64,000 bases of DNA from Saccharum officinarum. Lineage: Eukaryota; Streptophyta; Magnoliopsida; Poales; Poaceae. A program made the translations under genes and the position numbers. The stretch is from NCBI GenBank assembly GCA_020631735.1, contig CM036158.1, positions 78,173,447 to 78,237,446 of the forward strand, read 5' to 3'. Of the stretch, positions 1-10,370 are shown one piece after another. Positions within the stretch are counted from its first letter, which is position 1, and each line of letters begins with the position of its first letter. The notes beneath the pieces are model-generated. The model worked only from the letters and a program-made list of their open reading frames with translations, was not told where the DNA came from and did not search any database.

Positions 1-120
1 ATTGCAAGATGCAAGTGTTCTATCTGGATGTTGTATATGTTTTCACACATACGTTGCAAGTGTATATTCTAAATATTTCATCTATTTCAGATGTATGTTG
101 TATTCAAGTGTTTCATGTTA
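1..120. repeat. Degenerate tandem repeat rich in TTGCAAGTGT and ATGTTGTAT words
   Basis: Words such as GCAAGTGT, ATGTTGTATATG and ATTCAAGTGTTTCAT recur every 50 to 60 bases. The stretch runs off the left edge of the window. A GC-rich block (120-360) follows directly. This pairing of TTGCAAGTGT tracts with a GC-rich block is a common grass repeat, but I cannot name the family. Short open frames across it are low-complexity and not coding. Confidence 0.45.
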
Positions 121-1519
121 CACGTGTTCTTGTTATTCGGAGAGTCAGGGGTGTCGGGGAATGGGACGCGGTGAGTCGGTGGTCGGCGGACATGGCATGC
201 GGCGCGCTGGGGCCAGCGGTCGGGGGCACGACAGAGCAGTGGTGCGCCTGCGAGGGCGGGGCGAACGGATGGGGATAGGACTGGGTCAAGCGTCGGGACG
301 GGCTTGTCAGGCGTGCAGGTGGGCGTCCGATGAAATTCATCCACATCAAACGTCCGTGCGCTAGCTTTTCCCTTATATTAATTAATATGTTCCCCAAGAT
401 TTTTTTTCATGTACCGCGGATTCGCTTTAATAAGCAACCGTTTGGCAACCAGCACAAGATATCTATGCTGATAGAAACAACAGCCATCACCTAATTTATC
501 CATGCTACTTCAATAAGTAGCGTAACATCAAAACTATCCCAATAAAAATGCTTTACAGATTTTTGTTGGCTTCATCTTAGGCCTTGTTTGATGCGCATGT
601 ATCCATCTTAATTTATATGTGTTGAAGGGGATTAAAGTGAAATTAAATTAAATTTTATTCTAATATATTCTGACACACGTGGATTGAAGTGAACACAGGT
701 GATATAGGTACGTGTCTATTTTTTATTTTATTTGCGCCGACACGGTTAGGCCCTGTCAAGTGCCAACCCCACAAGACCACGACCCTGTGTCGGCTGGGAT
801 CGGCGCCGATGGGCCTGCAGCATTACTGATCCATGCTAGGCCAACATCGATGGGCCACTACTGCTTTAGCGAGAGGAACTGAAGACATCTCTCTTGCTCG
901 GCCAACGTTTCGACAATAGTCAATTTGAAGTATCATCCTCTTTCATGATCTTGGGCCTACTTTTTATCTCTTCAATCTATATATCATCTTAGCTTCCATT
1001 TGCCAATTGGGAAGTAGTTCAAATGAACAACTTGTCGTTTACATATACTCCAAATATCATACACTCATTGCCCCATAATTAGCTTTATTTTGAGCAGGTT
1101 AAGAATGTTAGGTGCGTTCAAATCATTCAAAGGAGACCAATGATGCTATGGGACTTGCTAGTATATATATTTGGTCAATGAGGAAAATATGTACAAACAC
1201 ACACATCCCTTTCAATTACATGACAGGGAACCAAACAGTAAGCTAGAGTACTATCATTGCTCCCTGTTGACAATAGGGAGGACACCTATTTTATTTTACA
1301 AATGCATGCATGCATGCATGAAGGCTTCTTTTGTGCAAGCTAGTGGCAGGTGCACTAGCATAAATGGGAGTGGTAGGCACACTATTGCACGCGGCAAAAA
1401 TGGTGCTCCAGTGCCTTTCTAACCTGGATCAATGCTTATCCACAAAAGCAGAAGCAAGAAGTTGCAAACTCTACTAGCTTTTTGGTAAAGTTGTAGGGCC
1501 CCATTTTTATTGTCTACCA
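121..1519. other. Intergenic, no gene seen
   Basis: GC-rich at 120-360, then AT-rich. A short (TGCA)n run lies near 1303-1320. The segment 575-700 begins with GGCCTTGTTTGATGCG, a MITE-like terminus, but no matching right end is convincing. No open frame here has coding character. Confidence 0.5.
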
Positions 1520-1779
1520 CTCCCTCTGTCCACAAAAGAGTGCAATTATAGAATCATGGTCAGTCAAACTAACTCAAATTTGACCAAGATTATAGTAAAT
1601 ACTATTAACATTTATGTCTCCAAATAAATTTATTATAAAAATGTATTCTATAACTAATCTAATGATACTTAATTATTTTGTATCATGAATATTAGTACTT
1701 TTTATATAAATTTAATTAAAATTTAAACTGTTTGACTTCTCAAAAAGTGATAATTGCATTGTTTTGTTGACAGAGGGAG
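1520..1779. mobile_element. Stowaway-like MITE (Tc1/mariner-type ends)
   Basis: The element starts CTCCCTCTGTC and ends with its reverse complement GACAGAGGGAG. The right end is followed by TA, the target duplication typical of Stowaway elements; on the left the equivalent dinucleotide is CA, one substitution away. The 260-bp interior is AT-rich and non-coding. Assignment rests on these ends, which are characteristic of grass Stowaway elements. Confidence 0.75.
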
Positions 1780-1808
1780 TATAGTATGACTTTCCACTTG
1801 GCCAGGAT

Positions 1809-3082
<1,274 letters not shown>

Positions 3083-3182
3083 NNNNNNNNNNNNNNNNNN
3101 NNNNNNNNNNNNNNNNNNNNNNNNNNNNNNNNNNNNNNNNNNNNNNNNNNNNNNNNNNNNNNNNNNNNNNNNNNNNNNNNNN
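3083..3182. other. Assembly gap (100 N)
   Basis: One hundred undetermined bases, a conventional length for a gap of unknown size. The sequence resumes inside the 3' LTR of the Sirevirus element, just past the point where the intact LTR (10371-12625) has its CCGGACGCG array. At least 1.5 kb of LTR is therefore missing. Confidence 0.95.
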
Positions 3183-3927
3183 TCCGACTTTCGGCGTAGT
3201 GAAAATAGGCATTTCATTTCCCGAAATCGCCTGAATCCCGCGCTCACACGCTCGGCGGGAGGAGAGAGGAACCCAAACCCCTCTCTACCGCAAAACCACA
3301 GCGCGACCAACGCCACCTTTGCAAATGTGCCAACACCATCAAGTGTACATCTCCATGTGCTTGTGTGTTAGCTTTTTCTCAATCATTTTCAAAGGTTTTC
3401 CAATTAGCTCACTAGGCCCTACATGCAATGCACTTCATGAATTCACCTAGTGGCACCCGTGCATCGAATAACCGATAAGACTTCCCCTCTTAATAGTTCG
3501 GCTATCGATCCTAAACCACTCACACCCTCTATGGTGTCTTGAGTGTAAAACAAAATGGCCCTATGGTTATACCTTTGCCTTGAGCCCATTTTGTTTCTCC
3601 AAATGATATGATCCACTTCATATCATCACATGACCGTCTCGATCCATCGACCTTGACTTCACTTGCTCTTCACCGTTGCATCGGTCCGTCGGCGCAAGTC
3701 TTGCTCAAGCTTCACCATCGCATGGTCCTTCGCTTCGAAGCCTCGACTTGCCCTTCACCTTCACAACCGTCCATCGAGCCAAGCCTCATCTTGGTCTTCA
3801 CCATCTTGTCATATGAGTCAATGTCATGTCTCATATTCAATGACCACCTTTATCTAAATCATCCACTTAGATACAAAGGTTAGTCCTAGGTTTCATCAAT
3901 TAGCCAAAACCAAACTAGGGACTTTCA
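3183..3927 (-). repeat. Partial 3' LTR of the Sirevirus element
   Basis: Matches 11876-12625 almost base for base and ends on the + strand in GGGACTTTCA, so on the element strand it begins TGAAAGTCCC. The remaining part is lost in the gap. Most differences from the 5' LTR are single-base length changes in short runs of C or G. Confidence 0.93.
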
Positions 3928-5072
3928 ATCTCCCCCTTTTTGGTAATTGATGACAACCCTCACAAAGATGATTTTGATAATAAAAGTTTTGAACTTGTCA
4001 TACTTGTCCAATCATTTTGCTCATAAGTAAAGTTTGGACAATTATCACAAGCTCGGTTTTGGTAGCATTAGCTCCCCCTACATATGTGCATAGAGTTTGG
4101 ATTGAAAGCTTTGCACATATGCATGGATAGAAATGTTGGGAGAGTAATTCTACCAAAATGATGCTAGGTGTAAGAAATGGACCTTTGAAGCGTGATACCA
4201 ATCGGAGTGCCTTTTACACCATCCTTAGCATCATGAAGTAACTAGACATCCATCAAAACTCAAGAACCCCGTGAGATCAACATTATATGTAAAGGTTCTT
4301 GGACCACTTGTAAAGCTAACCACTTGTAAAGCTTTAGGCAAGTCTAGATACCACATGTAAACTATTCCTATGCATGCTAGTAGATCATTTCATCATCCAA
4401 TTTCTATACTAGCATTGCACCACACAAGCATGTATATTGATTTAAATACATGTGCAATGAGCAAGTCATATGAGAATGCACAAACAAATGCAACAACTTT
4501 GTTTATGAGCTTGCTCCCCCTACTTGTGTGCATCAACAAATTTTATTTACCCCTTTATCAAGTTGAATCATCTTTTTCTCTCCCCCTTTGTCAACAACTT
4601 ACCCAAAAAGGGGATCAAATTGTGGAGAGAAGGAAAAGTGTTTGATGGAGTAGATTGAAATTAATTCGATACCATATGTAAGGTTAAAAAAATTTATCAA
4701 ATTTGGTTTAACCTAGAATACTTGCCAAAGATATTTAATTCGATTTGAACCAAAGACAAGCTTCTTCACTCCTCAAAATAAGGTTATCTTGCCTATGTTG
4801 AATTAAACACTTATAGCAAATCTTCTAGATTCAACACTAGGTTTACAAGCTCACAAACATGTCATATGCCACCACTAGATCAAAATAAGCATAGAAGCAA
4901 TAGTGGTAACATATATCCATCAAATTCATTTGATTTATCATGAATGCTTATGCGTACCACTTATTATGTCTACATGCTCTATCAAGTCCTTAGCATAGGA
5001 TGAAAGACATGTCAATCAATTTTACCTTGCAATGTCGAAGGAGAGGCATGTCAATAAGTGGGTGGGGTGCAT
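3928..5072 (-). promoter_or_regulatory. Sirevirus 3' untranslated region with repeated polypurine tracts
   Basis: No coding frame. The polypurine tract next to the LTR lies about 3930-3943, reading AAAAAGGGGGAGA on the element strand. Further AGGGGGAG-like tracts occur near 4071, 4512 and 4580. Multiplied polypurine tracts upstream of the 3' LTR are a published hallmark of Sireviruses. The tract at the LTR border primes plus-strand DNA synthesis; a role for the extra copies is not shown by the sequence. Confidence 0.7.
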
Positions 5073-6170
5073 TCAACTCATGTTTGAGAAATCAAGAATG
5101 TTCAATTCATTCCTTAGCTTGCAAAACCTCTTTTCATCAAGTGGCTTAGTGAGAATATCGGCAAGTTGATCATCGGTGCCAACACTTTCAATGGCAATAT
5201 CTCCCTTTTGTTGATGATCTCTAATGAAATGATGTCTTATGTCAATATGCTTTGTTCTTCCATGTTGAACCGGGTTTTGTATCATCTTGATTGCACTCTC
5301 ATTATCACATAGCAATGGCACATTCTTGAAGTTGAGGCCATAATCCTTCAAAGTTGATTTCATCCATAGCAATTGTGCACAACAACTCCCCGCACTCACA
5401 TATTCGGCTTCGGCGGTAGAGATTGCCACACTATTTTGTTTCTTTGAGGACCATGACACAAGTGATCTTCCAAGTAATTGACATGTGCCACTTGTGCTCT
5501 TCTATTGATCTTGCAACCCCCATAGTCGGAGTCCGAATATCCAATCAATTCAAACTTTGACCCTTGGGATACCATAGTCCAACATCTCTTGTTTGCTTCA
5601 AGTACCTCAATATTCTCTTTGCCGCCGTGAGATGACTTTCTCTAGGTGAGGCTTGATATCTAGCACACATGCAAACACTAAACATGACATCCGGCCTTGA
5701 TGCGGTGACATAGAGTAGACTTCCAATCAAAGACCGATATTCCTTTTGATTCACCATTTTGCCATCAAGATCACTATCCAAATTGCCATTTGTGCCCATT
5801 GGAGTTGAAATTGGCTTTGCATCTTGCATTCCAAACTTCTTCAACATGTCCCTTATGTATTTCCCTTGACTCACAAATGTTCCATTCTTCAATTGCTTGA
5901 CTTGGAGACCAAGGAAGTAGCTAAGTTCACCAATCATAGACATTTCAAACTCTTTGGCCATCATAGCACCAAATTCTTCACAATAAGCTTGATCGGTTGA
6001 TCCAAAGATGATGTCATCAACATATATTTGCACTATGAATAGATCATTTCCAATCTTCTTGGTGAATAGAGTAGTATCAACCTTGCCCATTTTGAATCCC
6101 TTAGAGAGAAGAAATCCTTAGCCTCTCATACCATGCTCTAGGTGCTTGCTTTAAGCCATATAAAGCCTTC
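5073..6170 (-). pseudogene. Sirevirus pol: end of reverse transcriptase and RNase H, broken
   Basis: Frame 5545-6090 carries the YVDD catalytic box of reverse transcriptase (YVDDIIFG) and the following conserved FLGLQVKQ and YRSLIGSLLY segments. Frame 5073-5459 is the Copia RNase H with STAEAEY, the DNESAI motif and the TKHIDI / ADILTKP segments, ending in a natural stop at 5073. The two are out of register: a stop and frameshifts lie at 5460-5545. Between 6090 and 6172 several single bases are missing relative to the family pattern, so the join to the upstream part is also broken. The losses fall in short homopolymers, so sequencing error is possible. Confidence 0.88.
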
Positions 6171-6171
6171 T

Positions 6172-7815
6172 TCAACTGTATACATGGTTGGGTTTCTTGT
6201 CATCTTCAAATCCGGGCGGTTGCTCAACAAATACTAACTCATTGATGATTCCATTGAGAAATGCACTTTTGACATCCATTTGATATAGTTTGATATTGTG
6301 TGCACAAGCATAAGCCAATAGAATCCTTATTGCCTCCAATCTTGCCACGGGAGCATATGTCTCATCATAGTCAAGACCTTCAACTTGAGTGTAACCTTGA
6401 GCAACTAGTCTTGCTTTGTTTCTCACTACAATGCCATCTTGATCTTGCTTGTTTTTAAACACCCACTTGGTTCCAATCACATTGTAGTCATTTGGCCTTT
6501 CTACCAATTCCCATACATCATTTCTTGTGAAATTGTTAAGCTCTTCTTGCATAGCCATGATCCAATCGGCATCCCTCAAAGCTTCTTCTATCTTCTTTGG
6601 TTCTATGGTTGACATAAATGATGCATGCTCACAAAACATAGTCAATCTTGATCTTGTTTGCACACCACTTCTAATATCACCAATAACACTATCAATGGGG
6701 TGATCTCTTGCAACATGTTGTGGTTGGAGTACTTGCACTTGATTGCTTGAGCTTGGTTGATCACTTGATGTATCTCGATGAGATGAACTAGCACCTTGAT
6801 CTTGCACTTGAGAGTCACTAGCTAGCTTGAATGGAGAATTGAGCACTTGGTCTTTATCATCATCTTGAATATCAATAACTTGCTTTGCTCTAATGTCCCC
6901 AATGTCCATGTTCTTCATTGCTTCCACCAATAGAGTTCCACTAACATCATCTAGATTCTCTTCTTCATCTTGTGACCCATTGGTTTCATCAAATTGCACA
7001 TCATGGACTTCTTCTAGAATGCCACTTGAGTTGTTCCAAACTCTATAAGCTTTGCTTGTAGTTGAATAACCAAGTAGGAACCCCTCATCACATCTTTTGT
7101 CAAACTTCCCCAATCTAGTGCCCTTCTTCAAAATATAGCATTTGCAACCAAACACCCTAAAGTAAGAAATATTGGGCTTTCTTCCATGAAGTAACTCATA
7201 TGGGGTCTTTTCTAGCAATGGATGACAATATAGTCTATTGATGTAGTAGCAAGCGGTATTGATTGCTTCATCCCAAAATGATTGACTCACATTGTACTCA
7301 TGAAGCATTGATCTAGCCATATCAAGCAATGTTCTATTCTTCCTCTCAACTAGGCCATTTGATTGTGGAGTGTACTTGGCCGAGAATTGATGTCCAATAC
7401 CATAATGATCACAAAGTTCTTCAATTCTTGTATTCTTGAACTCACTTCCATTGTCACTTCTCACTTTCTTGATTCTAATCTCAAATTCATTGTGAACTCT
7501 AGTGAGAAATGTCTTGAAGGTGTCAAACACTTCACTTTTGTCACTAAGAAAGAATACCCATGTGAATCTTGTGAAGTCATCCACTATGACAAAGCCATAC
7601 TTGTTGCCGCCTATGCTTGTATATGTTGTTGGTCCAAATAGATCCATGTGCATCAACTCAAATGCTTTGCATGTGCTCATTGTACTCTTCTTTGGATGTG
7701 AGCTTCCAACTTGCTTCCCGGCTTGACATGCACTACAAAGCTTATTCTTCTCAAATTCAACATCTTTCAAACCATTGACAAGATTGTGAGTTGTAAGCTT
7801 CTTCAATTGTTTCAT
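6172..7815 (-). CDS. Sirevirus pol: integrase and N-terminal half of reverse transcriptase
   Basis: A 547-codon open frame. It begins within the integrase zinc-binding region (CSACQAGK supplies the two cysteines; the histidines lie just upstream, past a stop). The integrase core follows with aspartates in MDLFGP and SDNGSEF and the glutamate in NGLVERKN, the DDE triad. An integrase C-terminal region and an acidic linker come next. Reverse transcriptase then starts with the block around WVFKNKQ, ARLVAQGY and YDETYAPV, and QMDVKSAFLNG holds the first catalytic aspartate. The frame ends at 6172 just before the YGLKQAPR block because of a base loss. It is a polyprotein segment, not a separate gene; the methionine start is only where the frame opens. 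Confidence 0.9.
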   Translation of the reverse strand: MKQLKKLTTHNLVNGLKDVEFEKNKLCSACQAGKQVGSSHPKKSTMSTCKAFELMHMDLFGPTTYTSIGGNKYGFVIVDDFTRFTWVFFLSDKSEVFDTFKTFLTRVHNEFEIRIKKVRSDNGSEFKNTRIEELCDHYGIGHQFSAKYTPQSNGLVERKNRTLLDMARSMLHEYNVSQSFWDEAINTACYYINRLYCHPLLEKTPYELLHGRKPNISYFRVFGCKCYILKKGTRLGKFDKRCDEGFLLGYSTTSKAYRVWNNSSGILEEVHDVQFDETNGSQDEEENLDDVSGTLLVEAMKNMDIGDIRAKQVIDIQDDDKDQVLNSPFKLASDSQVQDQGASSSHRDTSSDQPSSSNQVQVLQPQHVARDHPIDSVIGDIRSGVQTRSRLTMFCEHASFMSTIEPKKIEEALRDADWIMAMQEELNNFTRNDVWELVERPNDYNVIGTKWVFKNKQDQDGIVVRNKARLVAQGYTQVEGLDYDETYAPVARLEAIRILLAYACAHNIKLYQMDVKSAFLNGIINELVFVEQPPGFEDDKKPNHVYS

Positions 7816-7839
7816 GCCAACATGACCAAGCCTTCTATG

Positions 7840-8262
7840 CTAAAGCCAACCCATGCTTGATTTGGAGACTAAGCAAGTTGTCAAAGAAGTTTCTCTAGCA
7901 TTGAAGTCAACTAGGTAGAGATTCTCATATCTAAAGCCCTTGAATGCCACATTTGAACCATCCACACTAATAACTTCCACATCATCAACCCCAAAGATGC
8001 ATTTGTAGCCTAGATCACATATTTGTGCCACGGATAGAAGATTGAAATCCAAACTTTCAACTAGCAACACATTAGAGATACTCATATCATTTGATATTGC
8101 AATCTTGCCCAAGCCAATAACCTTGCCTTTCTTGTTATTGCCAAATGTGATAGAATCAACACCACTATCATTGTCATTGAATGAATCAAACATTCTTGAT
8201 GTACCGGTCATGTGTTGAGTGCACCCACTATCAATAATCCAATGCCTTCCTCCGGCTTTGTA
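7840..8262 (-). pseudogene. Sirevirus protease and start of integrase
   Basis: The aspartic protease active-site triad DSG lies about 8228-8236, upstream of the first methionine of the open frame at 8211, in the segment IIDSGCTQHMTG. The frame continues through NLLSVAQICDLGY, a conserved end-of-protease segment. It stops at 7840 with TAG exactly where the family has tryptophan before HRRLGH, the histidine pair of the integrase zinc finger. The downstream frame 7815-6172 is in the same register, so a single TGG to TAG change separates them. Protease would process the Gag-Pol polyprotein in the virus-like particle. Confidence 0.85.
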
Positions 8263-8297
8263 ATTGACCTACAAGCAAATCAATGAAGCTTAGGTAC

Positions 8298-8825
8298 CTA
8301 TTTTTGCTTGGGTCCTTGTAGGTTAGTAACTAAGCTCTTTGGTACCCAAATAGCCTTCTTCTTTGGGCCCACAATTGGTGTACCAACAAACTTAGCTTGC
8401 ACACCCTTCACACCCTTGGTAAGCACATAGCAAGAATCAAAAGGTATAGCATTAACAAGGTTCTTGCTTTGGTTCTTTTTATTGCAATTATGCTCTAGGT
8501 GCCCAACTTGCTTGCATCTATTGCAAAACCGACCATTGCCCTTCACAAAGCTAGGCTTTGGAGTTGCAAAGGCCGTCTTGCCTTTCTTGGGGGTGTAGCC
8601 CAATCCCTCTTTGTTAAGAGAGAACCTTTGGCTACCCAAGCACTTAAGCAAGCCGGCCTCACCACCATAGGTCTTGCCTAGGGCGTGAGTGAGCTCATCC
8701 ACTTCTCTCTTGAGAGTCTCATTTTCAACCATTAGTGAGGCATCACAAGTGAAACCATCACTAGTAGTAGAGGTAGAGTTGGTGGTGGTGGATGAAGAGC
8801 TACAAGAAGGGTTAGCATTTGACAT
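8298..8825 (-). pseudogene. Sirevirus gag, C-terminal part with a second zinc knuckle
   Basis: 175 codons. Residues 8-25 are a serine/threonine tract. A CCHC knuckle (CNRCKQVGHLEHNC) occupies residues 101-114, followed by a basic region. The frame is in register with the upstream gag frame (8907-10310), with only a TAA stop around 8907 between them. It is out of register with the protease frame that starts near 8262, so a frameshift or natural programmed shift must lie at 8262-8298. A second knuckle in the Gag C-terminal region would contribute to RNA binding. Confidence 0.8.
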
Positions 8826-8906
8826 GATGATAGGTTCATTAAAGGATTCATCAATTATATCACATGTAACACCTATATCACATGATACAACAACCTCCTT
8901 CTTTTC

Positions 8907-10310
8907 TTATTGCTCAAGTAACAATGAGTGAGCCTTTTCAAGCTTGAAATGAGCCTTACCAAGATCCTCATGGTCTTCCACTAGACTCTCATGAGTGGTC
9001 TTAAGCTCACTAAGGACTTTCTCAAGTATTACTACTTTCATTGAAAGCTTCTTACACTCTTTGTCCTTGGCAATAGCTATGTCTCTAGTTTGTTGCATCA
9101 AGTCATATAGTTGTTCTTTAGTTGGTTCATCATCATCATTTTCATGATTATTATCATTATCACTATCATGAGCATATTCCATTTCACTTTCATCATCACT
9201 CTCATCATATAATACCTTAGCTTCTTTAGCCATGAAGCATGAAGAGGATGAATCAAATAGTGATGGCTTCTTGTTGATAGCAATTGAAGCAAAAGCCTTG
9301 TTGGATGATTCTTCTTCTTCTTCATTATCATCACTTTCCCAAGTGATCACATAGGCACCATTTTTGCCTTTCTTGAATGTCATCTTGGCCTCTCTCTTCT
9401 TCTTTTTAAACTTGTCCTTTTTGTTCTTCTTCTTATCATAAGGACATTCCGCTTGAAGGTGCTCGGTGCTATCACAATTGAAGCACTTTCTTTGTTGCTC
9501 ATTTCTTTTCTTAAAGCCTCTTCTCTTGATGAACATGTGACCCATCTTCTTGACTACAAGAGCAAGTGCCTCAATTTCAAATTCCCCATCTTCATTGTTG
9601 TCTTCTTCTTCTTCAATGATGGTGGCTTTGCCCTTGGAGGAGGTGGCCTTGAATGCCACGGTCTTCTTCTTCTCATCTTCCACCTTTTCCTTGTCATCAA
9701 CATCTTGATCATATTTGTCATAGGTCAATACTTCACCAAGCAAATCATTAGGCTTCATTGTTTCAAGCCCATCTCTTTGCAACATCATGATCAACATCTT
9801 GAATCTTCTAGGTAAGCTCAATAAGAACTTGTGACAAAAATCTTGATCTTGAGTTTTGTGCCCTAAGCTCTTGAGATCATTGACTATCACTTGCAATCTA
9901 TGAAACATTTCAATGATTGTTTCATCATCCTTTTTCTTGAAGTTCTCAAACTCACTCTTGAGCCCATATAGCTTGGCACTCTTCACAACCTTAGTGCCTT
10001 CATATGTCTCACTCAACCTTGTCCATACTTCACTAGCAAATTCCAAATCTTTGATGCCCTCAAATACTTTTGTGTCAATACCATTGTAGAGTGTATTGAG
10101 AGCCATTCTATTGCATGTTCTATTTGCTCTATCTTCATCGGTGAGATGATAGGGATCAATGATAGCAAAATCATTCTCGGTGACTTGCAATACTCTCTCA
10201 TGAATAGAACCAAGGTACATTGTCATCTTTCTCTTCCAATGAGCAAAAGAACTAACACCATCAAAGAACGGTGGCTTGCCCCCAACATGATTGAACACAA
10301 TTTGAGCCAT
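8907..10310 (-). CDS. Sirevirus Gag polyprotein, N-terminal and central part
   Basis: 467 codons starting MAQIVFNHVGGKPPFFDG, the usual start of this gag family. Residues 1-200 are the capsid-like domain (LSLPRRFK is a conserved landmark near 165-171). A strongly acidic and lysine-rich spacer runs about 205-245. A CCHC zinc knuckle (CFNCDSTEHLQAEC) lies at 276-289 and is followed by a lysine-rich nucleic-acid-binding tail. Residues 370-467 are acidic and then helical with heptad character, a likely coiled coil. The frame ends in TAA at 8907 but continues in register beyond it, so the stop is probably a mutation. Gag forms the particle that packages the element RNA. Confidence 0.9.
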   Translation of the reverse strand: MAQIVFNHVGGKPPFFDGVSSFAHWKRKMTMYLGSIHERVLQVTENDFAIIDPYHLTDEDRANRTCNRMALNTLYNGIDTKVFEGIKDLEFASEVWTRLSETYEGTKVVKSAKLYGLKSEFENFKKKDDETIIEMFHRLQVIVNDLKSLGHKTQDQDFCHKFLLSLPRRFKMLIMMLQRDGLETMKPNDLLGEVLTYDKYDQDVDDKEKVEDEKKKTVAFKATSSKGKATIIEEEEDNNEDGEFEIEALALVVKKMGHMFIKRRGFKKRNEQQRKCFNCDSTEHLQAECPYDKKKNKKDKFKKKKREAKMTFKKGKNGAYVITWESDDNEEEEESSNKAFASIAINKKPSLFDSSSSCFMAKEAKVLYDESDDESEMEYAHDSDNDNNHENDDDEPTKEQLYDLMQQTRDIAIAKDKECKKLSMKVVILEKVLSELKTTHESLVEDHEDLGKAHFKLEKAHSLLLEQ

Positions 10311-10356
10311 TTTTCACACCGAAGGATGTTAAGCCTTGATTAAAACGGTGACCACG

Positions 10357-10368
10357 GCTCCGATACCA
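10357..10368 (-). other. Primer-binding site, initiator tRNA-Met type
   Basis: On the element strand the bases read TGGTATCGGAGC, one mismatch from the TGGTATCAGAGC complementary to plant initiator tRNA-Met. It lies two bases inside the 5' LTR border at 10371, as expected for priming minus-strand synthesis. Confidence 0.88.
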
Positions 10369-10370
10369 CT

